Shown piece by piece: positions 7,601 through 16,302 of a stretch of DNA of 36,067 nucleotides. The position numbers were made by a program, and so were the translations under genes. Source of the DNA: a virus. Positions within the stretch are counted from its first letter, which is position 1. Every line of letters begins with the position of its first letter. The stretch covers positions 1-36,067 of the IMG/VR virus record IMGVR_UViG_3300047157_000109, one strand, 5' to 3'. The notes under the pieces were generated by a model, which searched no databases, had not been told where the DNA came from, and was given only the letters and a program-made list of their open reading frames with translations.

Positions 7601-9657
7601 GCGCTATCGACGCGGCAGTGACAAGCATTAACGAAACTATTGCCAGCCTACCAGAAGGACTGACAGCCCTAGAGGTTAGCGAAGCTATCGACACGGCTAT
7701 TGCCGGTATCGAGTTCCCAGAGTCTATCACAGAAGAGCAGATGGGCGAAGCCCTTGAAGGTGCTATAGCTTCTATTGAGTTCCCCGCCAGTCTTACAGCA
7801 GAAGAAGTAGGGGAAATTGTTGCTAACTCCGGTTTCGCTACTCCAGAAAACGTAGCCACTGCCATAGCTAACGCAGGGTATGCAACCCCAGAGGATGTAG
7901 CTTCTGCCATCTCAGGTGCTGGCTTCTCCACTCCAGAGGACGTAGCGGCGGCTGTAGCGGCGGCAGGGTTTTCTACTCCAGAGGACGTAGCTACAGCGAT
8001 TGCCAATGCAGGCCTTACAACGCCACAGGACGTCGCTGAGGCGATTTCAGCGGCAGGGTATGCTACCCCACAGGATATTGCTAATGCGGTCTCACAGGCC
8101 GGTTATGCGACCCCTGAGGACGTTGCTAGTGCTATAGCCTCCGCTGGGTACGTAAACCCAGAAGATTTAGCCACTGCGCTTGAGAACTCAGGGTTCGCCA
8201 CAGCAGACTCGCTGGCTACTGCACAGCAGGCCATCGACGACAACATGGCAGACTTACAGCGCGATCTCTTAGAGACGCTGGCTACTATGGGTACTAACCA
8301 GACTACAGAGCTGTCTGAGGCGGAAGCCCGACTGCTAGAGTCTATCGGTGGTGTCGGAGCGGATGTCCTCCTAGAGCTTTCTCAAGTAGAAGGCGGTCTG
8401 GAGCAAGCCATCGCTGACATGGGCGTAGACTTTAACGAAGCCTTGTCACAAGGTCTAGAGGCTACTCAAACAGATCTGATGGAAGCTCTAGAGGCTTACA
8501 ACACTGGACAAGGCGAAGCCCTTACAGCGGCTGAGGCACGCCTCCTAGAGTCTATTACTGGCGGTGACGCAGAGACGCTACGTCAGATGAGTGAGAACAC
8601 AGAGTCGTTCAATCAGGCTCTTGCAGACCTCGGCTTAGACCTCGAAGGTGTTCAGACTACACTAGGTGATCGCATAGGCGGCCTAGCAACAGACGTATCT
8701 ACTGGATTTGAGACAGCCGCTCAAGAGCGTCAGGACCTCATGGATGCTCTCACTGCTATGGAGCTAGGACAAGCAGAGGCACTGACGGATGCTCAAGCGG
8801 CCCTCCTTGCAGAGATCACTGGAGGTGACGCGGCTACGCTACAAGAATTAAGCACAGTACAGGGAGCCCTTGAAGAAGAGCTAGCCACACTGGGTACGAG
8901 CCTAGGTGACGTAGAAGCAGGCCTTACAGAAGACATTGCGGCATTGCAAGAAGAGACCGCTGGTGGTTTTGAGCAGGTAGGCGAAGACATAGCCTCCTCT
9001 GAAGATCGTCTCACTAATTTATTCAATCAAGGCCTTGAGTCTGTCGGCGGAGATCTTAACGCTCTGGCTGAACAGTCACTTGGTCAGTACAACTCTCTAC
9101 AGGATACGTTGGCTAACCAAGCGGCAGGCCAAGCAGAAGCCCTTACGGATACAGAGGCCCGATTGCTAGAAAGCATGACAGGTGTTGAAGCCAGTGTCTT
9201 ACAGGAACTCTCTACCGTCCAAGGCGGTTTGGAGCAAGGCTTAGCAGACGTAGGCGTAAGTATTTCTGACCTATCCTCTGACGTAGACACACGTATCGGT
9301 GACGTAGAAGCGGCTATGGGTGCCGGCTTCCAAGGCGTTGCAGATCAGTTTGGTCAGGTACAGGGGGAGCTTGCAGGCCTAGGCGCTGGCCTAGAAGGCC
9401 TAGGTGCTGGACTGGGCGGTATCGGTGCTGGACTACTTGGAGGACTCGGAGGTCTCGGTGTAGGTCAGCAAGAGATTGCTCGTAAGATAGCTCAGCCCCA
9501 GTGGAAAGATTTTTACTCACAACAGCAAGCCTACAGTCCCGGCCAATTCCGTAGCGCCTACCTCGGCGGTCAGCAACAACAGCCGAACACTATTAAGAAC
9601 CTTAATGATTTAATCTCCAGAAGCCTTTCTGGACCCAACAAAGGAATGCTCTCATGA
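4696..9657 (+). CDS. Giant repeat-rich virion-type protein (1653 residues), function unknown
   Basis: The largest gene of the genome, with GGAG eight bases before the ATG. Residues 1-240 are acidic and low in hydrophobics. About 245-275 is a hydrophobic Ala/Gly/Met stretch that could meet a membrane. From residue 727 come 22-residue units (consensus AGLTAEDVQTAIDTAIAGIEFP) in four super-repeats. Residues 1046-1180 are nine 15-residue units (GYATPEDVASAIANA type). Residues about 1200-1520 contain four copies of a block with EARLLESITGGDA. Then follow a Gly/Leu-rich linker and a distinct C-terminal end with WKDFYSQQQAYSPGQFRSAY. Its stop overlaps the tail-tube gene by ATGA. Position and size suggest a virion component such as an ejection, tape-measure-like or fibre protein; I recognise no family. 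Confidence 0.85.
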   Translation: MYYVGTQQFSSFDDAMNYVRANGGSITNEPVGDTTGMLTGSSGGTKGTPTDEPIKQAPLVNDTNPPTAQTFTFIEGSERGGAVQDYLYGQQAEPRQVTAAELEAYFSDPEQTNRLPEVFGTFDNYLAYMTEREQLLQSGNLTVGDWADADAGFNQDQEMILEGDADLTIDPSDPSQNYENLLGQQRGAQVGAYENWINSDANQALLQKYGVHATTYSGSGDKFRWNGSAYVKVQDEDHAGFTDFVKMGMMIALGAMSAGALSAAGLGTVTSSTLSSAITQAVSTGSIDPAQLLQSAATAGLTGALSDAVSDLLPEGVDLSSISTGIEEVDTVLQTMGMDVLRQGIMTGEVDLQQTLQAGVFSAAGEFIDFIQGQMGISAEEQAAWEARIANQTADQQNAMMGTIEQQFGEGALAEALNSMDAELAQMASQTLSNMFADTNVAFVPDDTGAYVEEVTEDLTQDTTAGDTTVDEGPMNQIDYGLGENPPEGATELVNGVYYDENGIPIGIASNATRDQILDQFGSETNALVNGGGSVAAHPITEDALAILVGDTMGADGTTQSLQGLSDALVGRGLVLANVNGQYVLISGTTSSTGLHSSLDQDALLNLTPSNETFIPPPSSDPNDALLAPTDASDISQEIQDLLTNVENAPEVPSPDWVVDAITIDPTDPIVFEQDPITTPPAPVDPVDTTTGGETGTSTDTGAGVTTEQITNAVNAAVQNAVSNISAGATQEEVQTAIDTAIAAIDIPAGLSAEEVQNIVDTAVGGITLPEGVSAEDVQTAIDTAMEGVATQADITAAVESLQEEIANIPAGATAEEVQTAIDTAIAGIEFPAGLTSEDVQGIVDTAISGITFPESVTAEEMSTAINEAVTGMATQADVDASIEAAVGALQTDIANIPAGATAEEVQTAIDTAISGIEFPAGLTPEDVQSVVDNAIAGIEFPEGLTADDVDTAISSALEGVATTEGVQSAIDAAVTSINETIASLPEGLTALEVSEAIDTAIAGIEFPESITEEQMGEALEGAIASIEFPASLTAEEVGEIVANSGFATPENVATAIANAGYATPEDVASAISGAGFSTPEDVAAAVAAAGFSTPEDVATAIANAGLTTPQDVAEAISAAGYATPQDIANAVSQAGYATPEDVASAIASAGYVNPEDLATALENSGFATADSLATAQQAIDDNMADLQRDLLETLATMGTNQTTELSEAEARLLESIGGVGADVLLELSQVEGGLEQAIADMGVDFNEALSQGLEATQTDLMEALEAYNTGQGEALTAAEARLLESITGGDAETLRQMSENTESFNQALADLGLDLEGVQTTLGDRIGGLATDVSTGFETAAQERQDLMDALTAMELGQAEALTDAQAALLAEITGGDAATLQELSTVQGALEEELATLGTSLGDVEAGLTEDIAALQEETAGGFEQVGEDIASSEDRLTNLFNQGLESVGGDLNALAEQSLGQYNSLQDTLANQAAGQAEALTDTEARLLESMTGVEASVLQELSTVQGGLEQGLADVGVSISDLSSDVDTRIGDVEAAMGAGFQGVADQFGQVQGELAGLGAGLEGLGAGLGGIGAGLLGGLGGLGVGQQEIARKIAQPQWKDFYSQQQAYSPGQFRSAYLGGQQQQPNTIKNLNDLISRSLSGPNKGMLS
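6874..7830 (+). repeat. 22-residue units arranged in 252-264-bp super-repeats
   Basis: Super-repeat starts at 6874, 7126, 7390 and 7654. Each has two 22-residue units plus a longer third unit containing GVATQAD; the fourth is shortened and runs into the 15-residue repeats. Fifty bases are identical at 7111-7160 and 7375-7424, so part of the array duplicated recently or is kept uniform by recombination. Confidence 0.9.
7831..8235 (+). repeat. Nine 45-bp units encoding 15-residue repeats
   Basis: Nine in-frame 15-residue units follow each other without spacers. They have the pattern G(F/Y)(A/S)TPEDVA-AI---, with Gly, Thr-Pro and the hydrophobic positions conserved. The last two units (GYVNPEDLATALENS and GFATADSLATAQQAI) are degenerate, as is typical at the end of an array. 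Confidence 0.9.
8302..9228 (+). repeat. Four degenerate long repeats in the C-terminal third of the giant protein
   Basis: The block (A/E)L(T/S)-AEARLLESI-G, followed by LSEVQGGLEQALADLG-like text, occurs near 8326, 8534, 8797 and 9156. The spacers are uneven and helical in character. This is a protein-level repeat with little DNA identity. Confidence 0.75.
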
Positions 9658-10301
9658 CATACTTGGAAGTAATTAACAGCATCCTCCGACGATTGCGTGA
9701 GGACACAGTGGTAGCTGTTAGTGAGACAGATTACTCAGAAATGGTGGGTGATTTTGTTAATGACGCAAAGCGTATTGTAGAGGACAGCTACCAGTGGGAA
9801 GCCCTTCGTACTGAGTATGCAGTGACTACGACAGCAGGTACGCACACCTACACATTGACCGGACTGACCAATCGTGCTAAAATAATAAACGTATGTGATG
9901 AAACCTCAGCGTACTATTTAGAGAATAAGCCGCTATCTTGGGTAAGAAATAAGGACGTTAAAAGCCCTTCCCAAACTGGAACGCCTAGATATTATGCGTA
10001 CAACGGTTTAGATTCTTCGGGAAACACTCTGCTCCGTTTTTGGACTACCCCAGATGCTTCTTACGACATAAACGTGTACGCTGTAGTACCTCAGTCTGAT
10101 TTAACATTAAAGTCTGATGTATTAAAAGTTCCTTCAGCGCCTGTTATCCACCTAGCGCTCGCCATGTTGGCTAGAGAGCGGGGAGAGACAGGTGGCACAT
10201 CCACTGCTGAATACTTCCAGATGGCAGATAAGTACTTAAGAGATGCGATTGCGGTAGAAGCCGCTAGGCATGAAGATGAACTCGTTTACTTTACGGTGTA
10301 A
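9654..10301 (+). CDS. Tail tubular protein A-like adaptor (T7 gp11 type)
   Basis: A 215-residue protein that should form the ring joining the portal to the tail nozzle in the virion. The N-terminus has the usual pattern for this family: TYLEVINSILRRLRED, then a helical DFVNDAKRIVEDSYQWEALR segment and a beta-rich middle. The C-terminus has a helix with LALAMLARERGETGG. Length is close to T7 gp11 (about 196). The ATG overlaps the previous stop (ATGA), and the nozzle gene follows three bases after its own stop, the usual A-B order. Confidence 0.85.
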   Translation: MTYLEVINSILRRLREDTVVAVSETDYSEMVGDFVNDAKRIVEDSYQWEALRTEYAVTTTAGTHTYTLTGLTNRAKIINVCDETSAYYLENKPLSWVRNKDVKSPSQTGTPRYYAYNGLDSSGNTLLRFWTTPDASYDINVYAVVPQSDLTLKSDVLKVPSAPVIHLALAMLARERGETGGTSTAEYFQMADKYLRDAIAVEAARHEDELVYFTV

Positions 10302-10304
10302 TCA

Positions 10305-11834
10305 ATGTCGCAACCTATTCAGCAATTATCCCTAGTAGCTCCCGCCTTCCGTGGAGTGAATACAGAGGATAGCCCTATTGACATGGACCCTACGTTCGCC
10401 TTAGTGGCGGATAACTGTGTGGTGGACGAGAACGGTCGTCTGGGTGCGCGCAAGGGCCAAACCGTGGTGACTACTACTAAGACAGAGCTGGGCACTGATG
10501 TCCTTGATGCTGTCCACAAGTTTACAAGCCGCGCAGGTACGGACTACTTCTTCAGCACGGGGAACAACAAGATACTACAGGGGGACACCACCCTTACAGA
10601 TGCCACTCCCACGTCGTACACCATTACAGCTAACCACTGGAAGATCATACCGTTTAACAACAAGCTATTCTTTTTCCAGCGTGGGCATGCCCCTCTTGTA
10701 TTCGATGACACCACTAACGTAGTACAGCGCGTACAGGATTATCATACGACAGGCACTGTAGCTCCAGAAGCTAACGAAGCTCTGGCGGCTTTTGGTCGTA
10801 TATGGGCGGCTGACGTCACGGGCAATCAGAATACTGTCTACTGGTCTGACACCCTTATAGGTGAGAGATGGCAGGGGCATAGTTCAGGCTCTATTGACCT
10901 AACTACTGTCTGGCCTCGTGGCTTTGACAAAGTGGTAGCTCTGGCGGCCCACAACAACTTCTTAATTATCTTTGGTGAGTCCTCTATCCTTATGTACCAA
11001 GGAGCTGAGGACCCGTCTACTATGACCCTTGTTGATACCATTGATAACGTAGGGTGTATCGCTAGGGATAGCGTAGTAAGCATTGGTACTGACCTACTGT
11101 TTCTTTCGCGTGAGGGTCTTCGATCTCTCGGGCGTACAGTACAAGAGAAGTCGGTAGCAATCGGCATTCTATCACGTAACGTCCGTAATGAGCTAAACAC
11201 TTCTATCGGCTCTTTAGCCGCTGAAGAGATTAAAGCTACGTTCGTACCTGATGACAGTCTCTACATCTTATCGTTCCCTCTTCGCCAGCTTGTCTACGCA
11301 TTCGACGTTAGACAGCCACTAGAGACGGGGGCTTACCGAGTTACTCGGTGGACCACGGTGTCGCATCACTCGTACTTTACTGACATAGAGGGCAATGTCT
11401 TCATAGGCAGTGTGGACGGTATAGGGACTTACTCAGGGTTTTTAGAGAAAGGAAACGCCTACAATCTCTATTATCAATCACCGCGAATGAGCTTTGGCGA
11501 TACGTCACGGCTAAAGCTGTTAAAGAACATCTCAGCTATCTTTATCGGCGGCGGCAACACTAACGTAACCTTGCGATGGGGCTACGGGTTTGACGGGTCG
11601 TTCAAGAGTAAGACGTTCAGTATCGCTTCGGGCGCTTCAGTGGGTTACTTTAACGAAGGGGAATTCAACATCGCTGAGTTTTCAACGGGAGCGACTACAG
11701 ATACATTCAACGCTAAGGCTAACGGTAGCGGAACTATTCTTAATATTGGGCTAGAGGCTAGGATTAATGGCGTAGCTCTTTCTATTCAAGGTTTCAACCT
11801 ACAGACACTATTGGGGAAAATCACAAATGGCTGA
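10305..11834 (+). CDS. Tail tubular protein B-like nozzle protein (T7 gp12 type)
   Basis: A 509-residue, beta-rich protein directly after the gp11-like adaptor gene. The start has LVAPAFRGVNTEDSPIDMDP and then NCVVDENGRLGARKG, which is the typical opening of phage tail nozzle proteins of this group. The protein is shorter than T7 gp12 (about 794), as in other small marine podoviruses. It would form the tail tip channel through which DNA leaves. The ATG has no strong ribosome site of its own; coupling to the preceding gene three bases away is likely. Confidence 0.82.
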   Translation: MSQPIQQLSLVAPAFRGVNTEDSPIDMDPTFALVADNCVVDENGRLGARKGQTVVTTTKTELGTDVLDAVHKFTSRAGTDYFFSTGNNKILQGDTTLTDATPTSYTITANHWKIIPFNNKLFFFQRGHAPLVFDDTTNVVQRVQDYHTTGTVAPEANEALAAFGRIWAADVTGNQNTVYWSDTLIGERWQGHSSGSIDLTTVWPRGFDKVVALAAHNNFLIIFGESSILMYQGAEDPSTMTLVDTIDNVGCIARDSVVSIGTDLLFLSREGLRSLGRTVQEKSVAIGILSRNVRNELNTSIGSLAAEEIKATFVPDDSLYILSFPLRQLVYAFDVRQPLETGAYRVTRWTTVSHHSYFTDIEGNVFIGSVDGIGTYSGFLEKGNAYNLYYQSPRMSFGDTSRLKLLKNISAIFIGGGNTNVTLRWGYGFDGSFKSKTFSIASGASVGYFNEGEFNIAEFSTGATTDTFNAKANGSGTILNIGLEARINGVALSIQGFNLQTLLGKITNG

Positions 11835-12057
11835 TTATACTACTTCGGTAAACTTCACGGCGAAGGACTCCCTGCCTTCTGGTGATCCTCAGAAGGTCAT
11901 CAAGGGTTCGGACTTCCAGCTAGAATTCGACGCTATAGCTACAGCGTCTTCAACTAAGGCAGACCTTGCGTCTCCCACTTTCACAGGTGCCGTTACGGTC
12001 CCTGATTTAACTATTTCGGGTAGCGTCACAGGAACGCTTGACGGAGGCACTTACTAA
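11827..12057 (+). CDS. Short fibre-like protein (76 residues)
   Basis: The gene overlaps the nozzle gene by eight bases and ends in TAATG with the next gene. The N-terminal half (YTTSVNFTAKDSLPSGDPQKVIKGSDFQLEFDAI would be its first part, 34 residues from position 4) resembles the particle-binding ends of phage fibres. The second half reads KADLASPTFTGAVTVP, a fibre-shaft repeat word. It could be a separate short fibre or an adaptor onto which the large fibre at 366-4037 docks. No frameshift is visible that would join it to a longer frame. Confidence 0.75.
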   Translation: MADYTTSVNFTAKDSLPSGDPQKVIKGSDFQLEFDAIATASSTKADLASPTFTGAVTVPDLTISGSVTGTLDGGTY

Positions 12058-12908
12058 TGGATTATGATGCGTTACTTGAGGCCTTAATGGGCGCTGGCGG
12101 TGCTATCGGCGGCGGTCTATTGACACAAGATGCCTACCAAACACTAGGCGACATAGGTACCGCCGCTCAAGAGCAGATGACTGCACTGGGGCAAGAACAA
12201 TTGGAGCAAACAGCGTTCCGCCCTTACAGCGTAACTACAGCTACTGGTGCTGGTTTCGGCGTAGACGAGGCTGGTAGTATTAACCAACAGTTATCAGAGC
12301 AGGAGATGGCGCAGTACAACCAGCTCATGGGTGCGGCGTCTGGCCTCTTCGGTCAAGCGGCGGCTCCGAGCGCTCAGGTTGAACAGCAAGTATTCGACCG
12401 CATGATGGCTTTACAAAGCCCAGCGGCAGAGCGAGAGCGAGCGGCTCTTGAGAATCGCCTGCGTGCACAGGGACGTCTTGGGACGTCTTCTAGTCTCTAC
12501 GGCGGTACTAGCCCCGATATGCTTGGTTTCCAAACAGCGCAAGCCGAAGCGCGTAACGCGGCGGCCCTACAGGCTATGCAACAGGCGCGTGCAGATCAAC
12601 TACAGGCGGCTAACCTAGGTACAGCAATGCAGGGCGCGGCGTACTTGCCACAAGCGCAAGCATTGGCGGCCTTCCAGCCTTCACTCACAACCAGCGGACT
12701 TGCTCAGCAGGGTCAGCTTCAGGGCGCTAACCTCTACGGTGAAAGCGTTGCAAGCGGTCTTGGTACAGCTCTTGGTGCCGCTCAAGGACAAGCTAACCTC
12801 ATAGGCAACCTTGGCGCTTCTATGCTAGGTGGCTCTATGGCTACAGCCTCAGGTGAAGACGGCTGGGTTAGCGCCATTGGCGACGTCCTCGGATCAATCT
12901 TCGACTAA
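12057..12908 (+). CDS. Probable internal virion / DNA ejection protein (283 residues)
   Basis: An Ala, Gln and Gly-rich protein with a glycine-rich hydrophobic start (LMGAGGAIGGGLL), an ALENRLRAQGRLGTSSSLYGG segment near the middle and a hydrophobic end. Small proteins of this kind between the tail nozzle and the large internal proteins are the ejection proteins of many podoviruses (compare P22 gp7 or T7 gp14 in role). Assignment rests on composition and position. Its ATG overlaps the preceding TAA (TAATG). Confidence 0.65.
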   Translation: MDYDALLEALMGAGGAIGGGLLTQDAYQTLGDIGTAAQEQMTALGQEQLEQTAFRPYSVTTATGAGFGVDEAGSINQQLSEQEMAQYNQLMGAASGLFGQAAAPSAQVEQQVFDRMMALQSPAAERERAALENRLRAQGRLGTSSSLYGGTSPDMLGFQTAQAEARNAAALQAMQQARADQLQAANLGTAMQGAAYLPQAQALAAFQPSLTTSGLAQQGQLQGANLYGESVASGLGTALGAAQGQANLIGNLGASMLGGSMATASGEDGWVSAIGDVLGSIFD

Positions 12909-12917
12909 GGAGTAATC

Positions 12918-14126
12918 ATGCCACGTTTAGACGCATCGTTAACACAGGGCCTGATGAACCCCACATACTCAGACAGATTGGCTAAAGCGGGCGGGATGCT
13001 CGGAGGTATGGGCGGTCAGATGAGGCAGACCCGCCAAGATAAAGAACAAGCGCAAGAGATGGCTGGTATGACCACTGAAGGTTTGCTAGCGGCTCAGCGT
13101 GAAGCGGCGGCGACACCAGCAGAGGCTATCGCGGCTGGTTTGGCTCAAGAGAAATTTGGTCGTGAGACAGCAGAGCGAAAGGACGCACAGCGCGTTAAGA
13201 AGCAAGGACAGGCAGAGAAGCTCGCAGGCTCTAAGCTGTCTGCTATGGGCCTACGACACAAGGCTCTAGTAAAGCAAGGTAAGCAGGAAGAGGCCGATAA
13301 GCTCCTTACTCAGATGGATGAGATCGCTCAGGGCGCTATGGTTAACCTCTCGGATTACGTAGAAGACGTAGTTCCTGAGAAGAAAGACGACTCTAGCCGT
13401 TACCTCAACATCGGCGGCGGTAAGGTGTTCGACACTAAGACCGCTACTATGATCGGCGGTGGAGAAGGTAAGGGTAAAGACGGAGGGGTAGACCCCGACA
13501 AGCTCGCTGATATTCTCTATAAAAACAAAGACGCTTATACCACGCAATCATGGGAAGAGTACTCTAATGCTCTCGTTAATGACGGCGTAGTCGAAGCGGC
13601 TAAGCTCTTAAAAGGTGTGGACGTATCTCGTGAAGCTGAGGCGGTAAGCGCGGCGGTAGTAGCCGACTCTAGCCGCAACATGCGCGCTATCGACGACTTA
13701 CTTGCTACAGACGTTAACGAATGGTCACAAGCGGTGGCTTGGTGGGTCCCTGGATCTGAAGAAAAGTCTATTGACAACGCTGTAGACACTCTCAAGGCTA
13801 ACGTAGCATTCGACCGACTACAGAAGATGCGCGACAACTCTAAGACAGGAGGCGCTCTAGGTCAGGTCAGTGAGAAGGAATTACGTCTGTTGGAAGCTAA
13901 CCTTGCGTCACTAGATCCCACATCGGCTGACTTCAAAAAGAACCTACGAACTATTCGACGCACTTACGAGCGTATCGTAGACATTGAGACTGGCCCGCAG
14001 GGCTTCGATGAGGAGGGCAGGTCTAAGGGGTCCCCTAACTTCTTTAAAGCAGAAAACGGCGTAGTCTTTTGGGCAGACCCAGAGACGGACATCGTTTACG
14101 ACTACGCAACAGGCGCTCCAATTTAA
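12918..14126 (+). CDS. Probable internal virion protein (402 residues)
   Basis: Preceded by AAGGAG at a good distance. The first 150 residues are helical and highly charged with Gln, Lys and Glu (for example RQDKEQAQEMAG). A Gly-rich segment with IGGGEGKGKDGG follows, and then a helical C-terminal half. I recognise no catalytic motif. Its position as the second of three large genes after the tail nozzle suggests an inner core or ejection protein comparable in place to T7 gp15. Confidence 0.6.
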   Translation: MPRLDASLTQGLMNPTYSDRLAKAGGMLGGMGGQMRQTRQDKEQAQEMAGMTTEGLLAAQREAAATPAEAIAAGLAQEKFGRETAERKDAQRVKKQGQAEKLAGSKLSAMGLRHKALVKQGKQEEADKLLTQMDEIAQGAMVNLSDYVEDVVPEKKDDSSRYLNIGGGKVFDTKTATMIGGGEGKGKDGGVDPDKLADILYKNKDAYTTQSWEEYSNALVNDGVVEAAKLLKGVDVSREAEAVSAAVVADSSRNMRAIDDLLATDVNEWSQAVAWWVPGSEEKSIDNAVDTLKANVAFDRLQKMRDNSKTGGALGQVSEKELRLLEANLASLDPTSADFKKNLRTIRRTYERIVDIETGPQGFDEEGRSKGSPNFFKAENGVVFWADPETDIVYDYATGAPI

Positions 14127-14135
14127 GGAACTGTA

Positions 14136-16058
14136 ATGAATAGAGAAGAGATACTAGCACAGATCCGTAAGCAACGCTCAGAAGCAGGTGTTACAGGTGC
14201 ATCAGGGCCTGTCACTGCTGACGATGTACGTGCGCGGGTGAAGCAACAGCGAGAAGCCGCTGGGGTCGCTACCGTTCCTTCTGACTCTCCCACCCCTACA
14301 CAGCCAAAAGCTCCTGAAGAGTCTTCTGCACTGAGCCGAGGACTTAAAAGAGGTGTTGTAGGCGCTATGGGTCCTTTAGGGAACGTGGCAAATCTTTTAG
14401 GGCTAACGGATGAAGCATTCGGGGGCTTAGAGGCAGGCGCTTCTATAGCTGGAGGGGCCGCTGTAGGCATCCCTGCCAGCATAGCAGGCTATAGGGATGT
14501 GTACGAGCAATACTCTCAACAGGCAGAGGGCACAGCAACGGGAGGCGCTGAGGCCGCTGGAGATGTCTACAGAGGCTCTGGCTTCATGGAGGGCCTTGAG
14601 TCTATGGTGTATCAACCCAAGACAGAAGAAGGTCGGCAGGCCTTAGAGGGCTTCACAGATGTGCTTTCTCCTGTAGGCGAGGCCTTTACAGAAGTTAGTG
14701 AGTTCCTCGGGGACACAGCATACGACGTTCTAGGAAGCCCCACAATAGCTACGGCTTTTTACGCGGCTCCTGATGTAGCACTAGAGCTTACAGGATTAGG
14801 GACAGCGGGTAGGACAGTACGTGCGTCCAAGCTAGCCAGACAGTCTAAAGAAGTTAAGGCCGCTACAGAGCTACTAGAGAATGCAGAGATCCGCGTAGCC
14901 GATCCTGTAGGCGCACAGTGGAAACTGGACAAAGACGGTGTGGCTGTTCCTAATGAGATAGGACGCGAGTTGGTTAAATCTAAGGTAGTCAGTGGATCAG
15001 ACGCGGCGCTTATCACCAACAGCAACAAGATAACTAGGAAGCAAATGACCGCCATGACGGAGGCGTTCAACCGTCGTGCAGAAGGGAACCCGCAAGGTCT
15101 ATCCCCTAACCAAATCATCGGCGCTAACAGCGCTAAAGCCCTTTCAGAAGCTAACAAGGCACGTAAGGCTGTAGGCGCTGAGATGGATGCCTTAATCAAA
15201 GGCCCTGTAGGGCAAACTCCTGTGAATGTCCGTCCAGTAATCGACGGTTTCTACGCTCAGCTCTCAGAGCTAGGTGTTAGCCCTAAGGTGAACATGAACA
15301 CAGGCAAGGTAGAGCTAGACTTCCGTGGTAGTGAGCTAGACCTGAAGACCTACGCGGGTGCGCGTAAGCTCATGTCAGACGCCTTCGAGATCTCCACCAC
15401 CAGAAGCCGTACTACACTCGCTGACGTTCACAAGATGAAGAAGCAGTTAGACGACCTACTCGACGCTAAGAAGCTAGAGCAAGGCGGGACACTGGGTAAC
15501 ATGGAGCGTAAGCTACTTACTCTACGGTCAGGCCTGAACGATGCCGCTAAAGGCGTTAAAGGGTACGGGGAGCTTAACGCTAAGTATTCCGCTCTAGTAG
15601 ACGGTCTGCGTCCTTTTGACTCTTACCGCCCAGCGGGCATGTCTTGGGACGATTCCGCTGTAGCTAACAACATCGGCGCGGCGCTAAAGTCTGCCTCCGC
15701 TGATACAGCTAAAGTGAACAACATGCTGGAAGGCCTCACCGGCCTTAACACAGCCATGAAGAACGCAGGCGCTAAGCCTTTCTCTGTAGACGTTGCCGGT
15801 CTGGCCCGCTACAGTGACTTCTTGAATAACAACTGGAGTCGTACTGTCGCCGAGTCACAGCCTAAAGGTGGCTTCCTCCGTGGCGCACGCCAGAACATCC
15901 AAGGCGCGGCTCTGTCGGGAATGGTAGGTAACAAGTTTGGCGTAGCTAACAACATAAGCGGTCTCGTAGCTAGTGGTATGGACGCTAAGATAGCATCTCA
16001 GGTAGCTAAGAAGGCTAAAGAAAATCAACGGCTCGTACTTAGGGCTCTTTCACAGTGA
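14136..16058 (+). CDS. Probable large internal virion protein (640 residues)
   Basis: The N-terminus has two copies of a basic motif (ILAQIRKQRSEAG and VRARVKQQREAAG), then a Gly/Ala-rich region with hydrophobic stretches at about 70-120 (ASIAGGAAVGIPASIAGY) that might cross a membrane during ejection. The rest is helical, with many Lys and Asp. There is no visible transglycosylase motif of the kind carried by T7 gp16, and it is half that protein's length. Position suggests the largest core or ejection protein. It starts nine bases after the previous stop. Confidence 0.6.
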   Translation: MNREEILAQIRKQRSEAGVTGASGPVTADDVRARVKQQREAAGVATVPSDSPTPTQPKAPEESSALSRGLKRGVVGAMGPLGNVANLLGLTDEAFGGLEAGASIAGGAAVGIPASIAGYRDVYEQYSQQAEGTATGGAEAAGDVYRGSGFMEGLESMVYQPKTEEGRQALEGFTDVLSPVGEAFTEVSEFLGDTAYDVLGSPTIATAFYAAPDVALELTGLGTAGRTVRASKLARQSKEVKAATELLENAEIRVADPVGAQWKLDKDGVAVPNEIGRELVKSKVVSGSDAALITNSNKITRKQMTAMTEAFNRRAEGNPQGLSPNQIIGANSAKALSEANKARKAVGAEMDALIKGPVGQTPVNVRPVIDGFYAQLSELGVSPKVNMNTGKVELDFRGSELDLKTYAGARKLMSDAFEISTTRSRTTLADVHKMKKQLDDLLDAKKLEQGGTLGNMERKLLTLRSGLNDAAKGVKGYGELNAKYSALVDGLRPFDSYRPAGMSWDDSAVANNIGAALKSASADTAKVNNMLEGLTGLNTAMKNAGAKPFSVDVAGLARYSDFLNNNWSRTVAESQPKGGFLRGARQNIQGAALSGMVGNKFGVANNISGLVASGMDAKIASQVAKKAKENQRLVLRALSQ

Positions 16059-16071
16059 GATAGGCACGCTA

Positions 16072-16302
16072 ATGAACCAGCAGGACAGAGCATATATGGA
16101 AAAGATAGACGGTAGGCTGAGAGGGGTCGAAAAAGAGGTCGCTGTGAATACACAGACTCTAGTAGACCTACGCGGTCTCCTCCGCTGGGGAATTGGACTT
16201 ATGGTAGGAATATCTGTGTCTTTCGGAAGTTATGTTTTCAGTGAGATAGGAGATATAGACGAACGTGTAGACAGGTTAGAGGCTGAAGATGGGAATCGTT
16301 GA
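16072..16302 (+). CDS. Small coiled-coil membrane protein, probable lysis accessory
   Basis: A 76-residue protein with a helical N-terminal part (EKIDGRLRGVEKEVAVNTQ), one membrane segment at about 38-58 (WGIGLMVGISVSFGSYVF) and an acidic end. This layout resembles XhlA or spanin-like lysis helpers. It overlaps the holin gene by 14 bases, which supports a lysis role. An alternative is a structural membrane-contact protein. Confidence 0.65.
   Translation: MNQQDRAYMEKIDGRLRGVEKEVAVNTQTLVDLRGLLRWGIGLMVGISVSFGSYVFSEIGDIDERVDRLEAEDGNR

Noticed and set aside
7101-8006. Long minus-strand open frame of 301 codons inside the giant gene
   Set aside because: It is the antisense of the repeat array; regular Ala/Glu codons leave the opposite frame without stops. 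No ribosome site, and the product is low-complexity Ser/Ala.
7831-8235. CRISPR-like regular repeats
   Set aside because: The 45-bp period has no spacers and is in frame within a long gene; these are protein repeats.
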